A program made the position numbers and the translations under genes. Below the pieces are notes generated by a model that made no database searches, was not told where the DNA came from, and saw only the letters and a list, made by a program, of their open reading frames with translations. A DNA stretch of 64,000 nt from Neisseria mucosa (GTDB taxonomy: Bacteria; Pseudomonadota; Gammaproteobacteria; Burkholderiales; Neisseriaceae), in contig NZ_CP053939.1 in NCBI RefSeq assembly GCF_013267835.1, positions 1,736,001 through 1,800,000 on the forward strand. Reading direction: 5' to 3'. Positions 57,606 through 64,000 of the stretch are shown piece by piece (positions within the stretch are counted from its first letter, which is position 1; each line of letters opens with the position of its first letter).

Positions 57606-58088
57606 ATGCCGAAAATCACCCTTATCGCCGCCTACGCCGCCCGCCGCTGTATCGGCATCAACAACACCATGCCTTGGCATTTGCCCGAAGATTTTGCCTT
57701 TTTCAAATCATACACCACCGGCAAACCCGTCATTATGGGCCGCAAAACATGGGAATCGCTGCCGCGCAAACCGCTGCCCGGCCGTCAAAATATCGTCATC
57801 ACCCGCCAAGCTTATCAGGCCGAAGGCGCGCAAACGGCGGCTTCTTTGGAAGATGCACTGGCTTTGTGTCAGGGGGTTGAAGAAGTCATCATCATGGGCG
57901 GTGCGCAAATTTATGCACAAGCCCTGCCGATTGCCACAGATTTGCGCTTGACCGAAGTCGGTTTGGATGTGGACGGCGATGCGTTTTTTCCTGAGTTTTC
58001 CACAGAAACATGGCAAGAAGCCTCTCGGGAAAACCATGTTTCCGCCAAAGGCATCGAATACGCGTTTGTGCATTATGTGAAGGCATAA
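57606..58088 (+). CDS. folA: Dihydrofolate reductase
   Basis: Reduces dihydrofolate to tetrahydrofolate with NADPH. From ATG 57606 the protein has 160 residues: ITLIAAYAARRCIGINNTMPWHLPEDFAFFK (Pro-Trp substrate loop, acidic active-site residue in LPEDF), PVIMGRKTWESLPRKPLPGRQNIVITR (NADPH site) and EVIIMGGAQIYAQAL. The longer open frame from 57477 is in AT-rich leader and not coding. The upstream ribosome site is weak. Confidence 0.95.
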   Translation: MPKITLIAAYAARRCIGINNTMPWHLPEDFAFFKSYTTGKPVIMGRKTWESLPRKPLPGRQNIVITRQAYQAEGAQTAASLEDALALCQGVEEVIIMGGAQIYAQALPIATDLRLTEVGLDVDGDAFFPEFSTETWQEASRENHVSAKGIEYAFVHYVKA

Positions 58089-58101
58089 TCCGACAACGCA
58101 A

Positions 58102-58141
58102 AGGCCGTCTGAAACCCTGTTTTTCAGGTTTCAGACGGCCT
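58102..58141. terminator. DUS hairpin between convergent folA and the DUF3079 gene
   Basis: Inverted AG-DUS pair (58102-58113 / 58130-58141) with flanking T-run. Confidence 0.75.
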
Positions 58142-58170
58142 TTTTATTTCGTTTGTTTACGGCATGCTGT

Positions 58171-58437
58171 TTAAGCCGTTTTGTTTTTCAAAGGCAGTTT
58201 GATATGCGGTTTAGCCGGCTTGGGCGCTTCTTTCAATCCAAGTTCGATTTGCTGCTCTTCGCTCAACAAATTGCTCCAGTCGCCTTTTTTATACCAGTCG
58301 CGGCCGTCCAACTCGATGGGGTGTTGGATGCGTTCGCAACCGTTGCCGCATTGCAAATCGTCTTCTTTGCAGTATTTGTCGCAACCCCAGCAGATACGCT
58401 CGGGATTTTTCGGAAAAATGGGAAATTTCTTGGCCAT
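58171..58437 (-). CDS. DUF3079-like Cys-rich protein
   Basis: The 88-residue soluble protein has six cysteines in the first 40 residues (CWGCDKYCKEDDLQCGNGCERIQHP), which look like metal ligands, and the conserved HPIELDGRDWYKKGDW block; these match the DUF3079 family as I recall it. The C-terminus is Pro/Lys-rich. Function unknown. Confidence 0.75.
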   Translation of the reverse strand: MAKKFPIFPKNPERICWGCDKYCKEDDLQCGNGCERIQHPIELDGRDWYKKGDWSNLLSEEQQIELGLKEAPKPAKPHIKLPLKNKTA

Positions 58438-58604
58438 GATGTTCTTCTTTTGTTTGTGTGCGGTATGGGCAGAATTATAAGTGATTTGAATGGGACTGGC
58501 GGCGGGTTTATCGTGTTTTACGCTGATTTTTTAAAATGTGTTAACCTTTCAGACGGCCTATACTGTAAAAACTATCCCTATTCGGTACAACAAGAGGACC
58601 CGAT

Positions 58605-59060
58605 ATGAACATATGCCGTCTGAAGCCTGAATTTGTCGAGCCTTTATCCCTCGCTCTGTTTGAGGAATGGCACGATTTTGCGCCGTGGTCGTCTCTGGAC
58701 AAAATCCGTGCGTATTACGCGCAGTGCCTCGATGGGGATGACTTGCCGCTGGCGTTTGCGGCTGTGGATAAGGAAGGGCGGCTGATGGGTTCGGCGGCAT
58801 TGAAGCGGTTTGATATGGCGTGTTTTCCCGAATACGAATATTGGCTGGGCGATGTGTTCGTTTTGCCGCAGTTTCGAGGTTTGGGCGTAGGCAGGCAGCT
58901 GGTCTCGTTTTGTCTGGATAAAGCACGCAAACTGGGTTTGCCGCATCTGTTTCTCTATACGCCGGATGTGCAGGCCGTGTATGAAAAGTTCGGCTGGAAA
59001 GAAATCACCCAGACTTGGCACAACGGGGAAACCGTATCCGTCATGAAATTGGATTTATAG
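58605..59060 (+). CDS. GNAT-family N-acetyltransferase
   Basis: The 151-residue single GNAT domain has EYEYWLGDVFVLPQFRGLGVGRQLVSF (acetyl-CoA loop R-G-L-G-V-G) and the C-terminal YTPDVQAVYEKFGWKEITQTWHNGETVSVMKLDL. Substrate unknown. The start of the gene carries an AT-type DUS (58613-58624) that encodes CRLKP. GAGGAC precedes the ATG. Confidence 0.88.
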   Translation: MNICRLKPEFVEPLSLALFEEWHDFAPWSSLDKIRAYYAQCLDGDDLPLAFAAVDKEGRLMGSAALKRFDMACFPEYEYWLGDVFVLPQFRGLGVGRQLVSFCLDKARKLGLPHLFLYTPDVQAVYEKFGWKEITQTWHNGETVSVMKLDL

Positions 59061-59075
59061 CTTGAAAAGAATAAA

Positions 59076-59107
59076 AGGCCGTCTGAACATTTGGTTTCAG
59101 ACGGCCT
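59076..59107. terminator. DUS hairpin between convergent genes
   Basis: Inverted AG-DUS pair with an 8-base loop and T-run, between the GNAT gene and dinG. Confidence 0.8.
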
Positions 59108-59130
59108 TTGTTTTTTTAAATTATCCACAA

Positions 59131-61281
59131 CTACCCTATCCGTTTAAACGGCGGCAGACAGGCCAATAATTGCTGGCCGTAGCGTTGCGTTTTGACACGG
59201 TTGTCGAGGATGGTCACGCGGCCGTAATCCTGTTCAGTACGGATAAGGCGGCCGACGGCTTGGATCAGTTTGATGCTGGCTTCAGGCACCGTAATTTCGA
59301 TAAAGGGATTGCCGCCGCGTTGTTCAATCCAACGGTTTTGGGTTTTCTCGATGGGGTTGTCCGGCATCGCAAACGGCAGCTTGGCAATAATGACTTGCAC
59401 GCAGGCCGTACCGGGCAGATCAAGGCCTTCGGCAAAACTGTCGAGGCCGAAAATAATGCTGGCTTTGCCTTCGGCAATGGCTTGATGGTGCCTTTGTAAA
59501 AGAACGGCCTTGGGTAACTCGCCTTGAACAAGCAGAAGCGGCAAGTATTCGTCAGGCAGTCGTAAGGCGACATCCTGCATTTGCTTGCGCGAGGAAAACA
59601 ACACCAGCGTGCCGATGGCTTCAACCGGCGAAACCAGCTTCGGCAACCATTCGACAATGGCGGCCGTATGCGCATCAGGATCTTTGGGGCTGGCGTGCAC
59701 CGGCGGAATATACAGCTCGCCTTGCGCATCGAAATTAAACGGGCTTTCCAAAGCGAGCGTGGTGGTTTCAGGCAGCCATAATAGGCCGGTTTGGCGCAAA
59801 ATCAGGTTGAAGCTGCCGAGCGATTGCAGGGTAGCCGAAGTCAACACCGCGCCTGCCGCGCGCCGCCACAGGCTGTTGGCAAGGTGGGATGCGCTGCTGA
59901 TGGGGCTGGCGTTGAAAATATAGTCGTTTTTGTCGTCGGCACGGCGGGTTATCCATTTCGCCAACGGCTCTTCGCCCTCGATGGGAACGGTGGAGAGCAA
60001 ATCCCAAACTGCGCTGATTTGTTCGATACGGGCGATAAAAAGGCCGAACTCGCTGGTCAGGCGGTCGATGAGCGCGCCGTCCTGCTCTTTTTCGCGGCGG
60101 GCGGCGGAAAGCGCATCGTTCAGGCCGATAACGTGTTTGAGCAGGCTGCGTGCAGCAATGGCCGTATTGGAAACCGTGGTTTCAAGGCCTTCGGGGATTT
60201 TGCCGTCTTCCCACAGCCAAGTCGGTTCGCTGTGTTTCCGCCTGTCGTTTTCAGACGACCCCAGACTTAAAGACGGCTCTTCCGCCAAGTGAAACTGCCA
60301 TTCGTGCAGACTGTCGAGCAAGGATATGGCAGCTTCGTCGGCAAGGTTGGCAAGTTCGGCTTTATCGGTCAGCGCGGCAATTTTGCCGGTCAACTGCGGC
60401 AGTTTTTCCAGCGTCCAAACGGCAATATTCCATGAATGTTCGGCGGCAAAACGGCTGAGGGCTTTTTTGGGCAGGTGGTGCGCTTCGTCTATGCAATAGA
60501 AACTGTTTTCGGGCGCAGGCAGAATCACGCCGCCGCCCATGCTGATGTCGGCAAGCAGAAGATCGTGGTTGGCAACGACGACATCGACGGTTTCCAAAAC
60601 ATCGCGCGCCAGGTAAAACGGGCATTCCGGACGGTTGGGACAGGCGGATTTCAGGCAGCCGTGGCGGTCGTTGGTCACTTTGAGCCAAATCGCGTCATCG
60701 ATTTTTTCCGGCCAAGTGTCGCGGTCGCCATTAAAGCGGCGGGCGGAAAATTCATCGGCAATGTCGCGCAGCAGGTTCAGTTCTTCCGGCTTGGGTTTGC
60801 TGTCCCACAACACTTCCGGCGCTTCAAAACCAAGCAGGTTTTGCTGGGCATTGTTTTGCGTCAGTTGATAGAGTTTGTAGGGGCAAAGATAACGGCCACG
60901 CCCCTTGGCAAGCGCAAAGGTCAGCTCCAAACCGCTTTTTTCGACCAGAAACGGCAAATCACGGTCAACCAACTGCTCCTGCAAAGCCACCGTCGCGCTG
61001 CTGACGATCAACCGTTTGCCGCGTGTTTGCGCCATGATGCCGCCGGCCAAAAGGTAGGCCAACGATTTGCCCACGCCGGTCGGCCCTTCGATCACGGCAA
61101 TGCTCTCACCCTCGCGTTTGGGCGCTTCTTCGCCTTCTTCACGCGTCAACGTCCGCGAAAAAGCGTTGGCAATCGCCGCAATCATTTCCCGCTGCGAAGC
61201 GCGCGGACGGAAACCGGGCAGGTTTTTGCCGATGTTTTGGTAATGGTCGCGGATAGCGTTTTTTTCTAAATCGGTGAGCAT
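59131..61281 (-). CDS. dinG: ATP-dependent DNA helicase DinG
   Basis: XPD-like superfamily 2, 5'-3' helicase that resolves R-loops and replication-transcription conflicts. The 716-residue protein has Walker A EGPTGVGKSLAYLLAGG, Fe-S cysteines in RYLCPYK and GCLKSACPNRPECPF, a DEAH box IDEAHHLPKKAL, and the C-terminal motifs LVLFSSRKQMQ, FGLDSFAEGLDLPG and QAVGRLIRTEQDYG. It carries one variant DUS core (GTCGTCTGAA at about 60250). Single-gene unit. Confidence 0.95.
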   Translation of the reverse strand: MLTDLEKNAIRDHYQNIGKNLPGFRPRASQREMIAAIANAFSRTLTREEGEEAPKREGESIAVIEGPTGVGKSLAYLLAGGIMAQTRGKRLIVSSATVALQEQLVDRDLPFLVEKSGLELTFALAKGRGRYLCPYKLYQLTQNNAQQNLLGFEAPEVLWDSKPKPEELNLLRDIADEFSARRFNGDRDTWPEKIDDAIWLKVTNDRHGCLKSACPNRPECPFYLARDVLETVDVVVANHDLLLADISMGGGVILPAPENSFYCIDEAHHLPKKALSRFAAEHSWNIAVWTLEKLPQLTGKIAALTDKAELANLADEAAISLLDSLHEWQFHLAEEPSLSLGSSENDRRKHSEPTWLWEDGKIPEGLETTVSNTAIAARSLLKHVIGLNDALSAARREKEQDGALIDRLTSEFGLFIARIEQISAVWDLLSTVPIEGEEPLAKWITRRADDKNDYIFNASPISSASHLANSLWRRAAGAVLTSATLQSLGSFNLILRQTGLLWLPETTTLALESPFNFDAQGELYIPPVHASPKDPDAHTAAIVEWLPKLVSPVEAIGTLVLFSSRKQMQDVALRLPDEYLPLLLVQGELPKAVLLQRHHQAIAEGKASIIFGLDSFAEGLDLPGTACVQVIIAKLPFAMPDNPIEKTQNRWIEQRGGNPFIEITVPEASIKLIQAVGRLIRTEQDYGRVTILDNRVKTQRYGQQLLACLPPFKRIG

Positions 61282-61445
61282 TGAGGCCGTCTGAATGGGT
61301 TTGCAAGAATAGCGTATTTTAGCATTTTTACCTTCATGAAGCCTTCGTAAAGTCTTACTCTATTTTAGGGTTTGGCATTTTTATGGCGATGGCCGAACCG
61401 CAAAGGCATAACCGGTTTTAATCAAGCAAAAGGCCGTCTGAAACT

Positions 61446-61664
61446 TTAGCCGCACTGATGCAGAGGCACCCACAATTTTTGCTTCTCGGATTTGTTTTTC
61501 TCGTAGCGGTTCCACGCTTTTTCATGAAAATAAAAGACGACGGTATTGACGATGGGTTCTACCAAAGCCACCGCGCTGGAAACACCGATACTGCCGGTCA
61601 GAATATAGGCGACACTAAATGCAACGCTGAAATGCAAAATAGCAAATGTAATGGTTTTAATCAT
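61446..61664 (-). CDS. DUF2061-family small membrane protein
   Basis: The 72-residue protein starts MIKTITFAILHFSVAFSVAY at ATG 61664, behind AGGAAAAC. Two membrane helices (about 4-22 and 28-46) are joined by LTGSIGVSSA, and then VEPIVNTVVFYFHEKAWNRYEK, the DUF2061 signature with HEKAW. Function unknown. A Fur-box-like palindrome lies 37 bases upstream, suggesting iron or zinc control. Confidence 0.85.
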   Translation of the reverse strand: MIKTITFAILHFSVAFSVAYILTGSIGVSSAVALVEPIVNTVVFYFHEKAWNRYEKNKSEKQKLWVPLHQCG

Positions 61665-61700
61665 TTTGTTTTCCTGATACATTGATGTTTTAATCGATAC

Positions 61701-61714
61701 ATAATAATTATTAT
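61701..61714 (-). promoter_or_regulatory. Fur-box-like palindrome upstream of the DUF2061 gene
   Basis: ATAATAATTATTAT is a perfect 14-base palindrome followed by C on one side, close to the Fur core ATAATNATTAT. It lies between the DUF2061 gene and hprA, so could act on either; it is nearer the former. Confidence 0.5.
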
Positions 61715-61792
61715 CAACTGACGCGTATATTTTAAATCCTTTATCCTAGTTTAGATTTTATAAATCGATATTTTATTTTTGATAGGAATTTT

Positions 61793-62743
61793 ATGAACCC
61801 GCTCCATATTGTCGTCCTCGACCGCGATACCCTCGTCAACCGTCCGTTTGAATTTGATTTTCCACACACATTAAGCAGCTACGGCACAACCGAAGCGCAC
61901 GAAACGCTAGCGCGTATCCACGGCGCGGACATTGTGATTACCAACAAAGTCGTAATTTCCGCCCAAGCCTTTGCCGAAAATCCACAACTCAAGCTGGTTG
62001 CCGTTACTGCGACAGGCGTCAACAATGTGGACGTTGAGGCCGCCAAACAAAACGGCACGGCAGTGTGCAATATCCGCGCTTACGGCAATGAATCCGTGGC
62101 GGAACACGCGTTTATGATGATGATTACCCTGATGCGCAACCTGCCTGCCTATCAGCGCGATGTTGCGGCAGGCTTGTGGGAAAACTCGCCGTTTTTCTGC
62201 CACCTCGGCGCACCGATGCGCGATTTGAACGGCAAAACGCTGGCGATTTTCGGTCGCGGCAATATCGGTAAAACGCTGGCAACTTATGCACAGGCTTTCA
62301 AAATGAATGTCGTGTTCGCCGAACATAAAAATGCCCAAAGCGTCCGCGACGGCTATGTTTCCTTTGACGAAGCCATCCGCTCCGCCGATGTCGTGTCGCT
62401 TAATTGTCCGCTTACGCCGCAAACGGCAAACATGATAGGCGAAGCCGAATTGCAGCAAATGAAACCCGGCGCCATCCTCATCAACTGCGGGCGCGGCGGC
62501 TTGGTCGATGAAGCCGCTTTGGTTGCGGCGTTGAAATACGGCCAAATCGGCGGGGCAGGTTTTGACGTGTTGACACAAGAGCCACCACGCGACGGCAATC
62601 CTCTGCTGAAAGCCCGACTGCCCAACCTCATCGTCACGCCACACATCGCATGGGCAAGCCAAGAGGCCGCCAACCGCCTGTTTGACATCCTTTTGGACAA
62701 CATCAACCGCTTCGTGGCCGGCAATCCGCAAAATCTGGTTTAA
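61793..62743 (+). CDS. hprA: D-2-hydroxyacid dehydrogenase, probable glycerate/hydroxypyruvate reductase
   Basis: The 316-residue NAD-dependent enzyme has FGRGNIGKTLATYAQ (Rossmann GxGxxG), VVSLNCPLTPQTANMI, ILINCGRGGLVDEAALVAAL (catalytic Arg region), the Glu of EPP and the catalytic His in VTPHIAWAS. Among family members the start HIVVLDRDTL and the ATGVNNVD block fit glycerate dehydrogenase HprA best; D-lactate dehydrogenase is the alternative. Single gene, AGGAATTTT before the ATG. Confidence 0.85.
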   Translation: MNPLHIVVLDRDTLVNRPFEFDFPHTLSSYGTTEAHETLARIHGADIVITNKVVISAQAFAENPQLKLVAVTATGVNNVDVEAAKQNGTAVCNIRAYGNESVAEHAFMMMITLMRNLPAYQRDVAAGLWENSPFFCHLGAPMRDLNGKTLAIFGRGNIGKTLATYAQAFKMNVVFAEHKNAQSVRDGYVSFDEAIRSADVVSLNCPLTPQTANMIGEAELQQMKPGAILINCGRGGLVDEAALVAALKYGQIGGAGFDVLTQEPPRDGNPLLKARLPNLIVTPHIAWASQEAANRLFDILLDNINRFVAGNPQNLV

Positions 62744-62783
62744 TCTATGGAAAACCTGTTGATAAGGTTGTGAACAATTTTAA

Positions 62784-62810
62784 AGGCCGTCTGAAACATT
62801 CAGACGGCCT
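62784..62810 (+). terminator. DUS hairpin after hprA
   Basis: Inverted AG-DUS pair with a 3-base loop and T-run, 40 bases past the hprA stop. Confidence 0.8.
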
Positions 62811-62893
62811 TTATTAATCTTTATTTATTTCATAAAGTTATCTATCAAATACTATAAATTGCTTCATTTTTCATTGTGGATAACCCTATAAAA

Positions 62894-62920
62894 AGGCCGT
62901 CTGAAATACTCAGACGGCCT
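62894..62920 (-). terminator. DUS hairpin after gnd
   Basis: Inverted DUS pair with one mismatch in the second arm (CTCAGACGGCCT), A-run toward the left, 18 bases past the gnd stop. Confidence 0.75.
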
Positions 62921-62938
62921 TTTGTTTGCCCGGGCAAA

Positions 62939-64000
<1,062 letters not shown>

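Overview
The window comes from a commensal Neisseria. Tens of copies of the DNA uptake sequence (DUS) AGGCCGTCTGAA are scattered through it, often as inverted pairs acting as terminators after genes. Gene content and order (def/fmt, pilT/pilU, glmU/glmS, efeUOB, comE beside an rRNA operon) are neisserial. The AG-DUS dialect, rather than the AT form usual in meningococcus and gonococcus, suggests the subflava/flavescens/mucosa side of the genus. The species itself is not proven by the sequence.

Layout. 1-9.9 kb: translation start/maturation genes (fmt, def), a LysM pilus-secretin partner (tsaP), a FadL porin, pyruvate kinase, small membrane proteins and lipoproteins, and pyrBI behind an intrinsic attenuator. 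10.1-10.9 kb: a decayed IS5-family element. 11-17.8 kb: the competence genes comP (DUS receptor pilin) and comE (DNA-binding HhH protein), then a full rRNA operon read on the minus strand (16S, tRNA-Ile, tRNA-Ala, 23S, 5S) with its promoter and boxA. 18-29.8 kb: dksA, yggS-proC-yggT, the pilus retraction ATPases pilT and pilU, a FUSC membrane protein, pgk, and a catalytic/non-catalytic pair of M16 peptidases.

29.9-36.3 kb is the accessory part. Core glmS is flanked on both sides by AT-richer genes that look like toxin/immunity pairs. One is a 460-residue protein ending in a domain like the XVIPCD secretion signal of killing type IV secretion systems, preceded by a membrane-anchored Cys-rich partner. 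The other is a lysozyme-like protein with a Gln-rich tail, preceded by a small lipoprotein and a coiled-coil membrane protein. No secretion machinery is present in the window.

36.3-64 kb returns to core genes: glmU, thiB, mscS, pncC, the efeUOB iron importer with a Fur-like site, a cytochrome c peroxidase broken by one in-frame TGA, FKBP, a BolA protein, bioC/bioH, comF, trmL, rlpA, ruvA, RNase P RNA, mltA, a short Correia-like element before asd, a factor H binding protein homologue, folA, dinG, hprA and the 3' part of gnd.

Functionally the window is rich in natural transformation parts: comP, comE, comF, pilT, pilU, tsaP and the DUS sites. These act together in pilus-driven DNA uptake. The accessory cassette between glmU and glmS is the most likely undescribed system.
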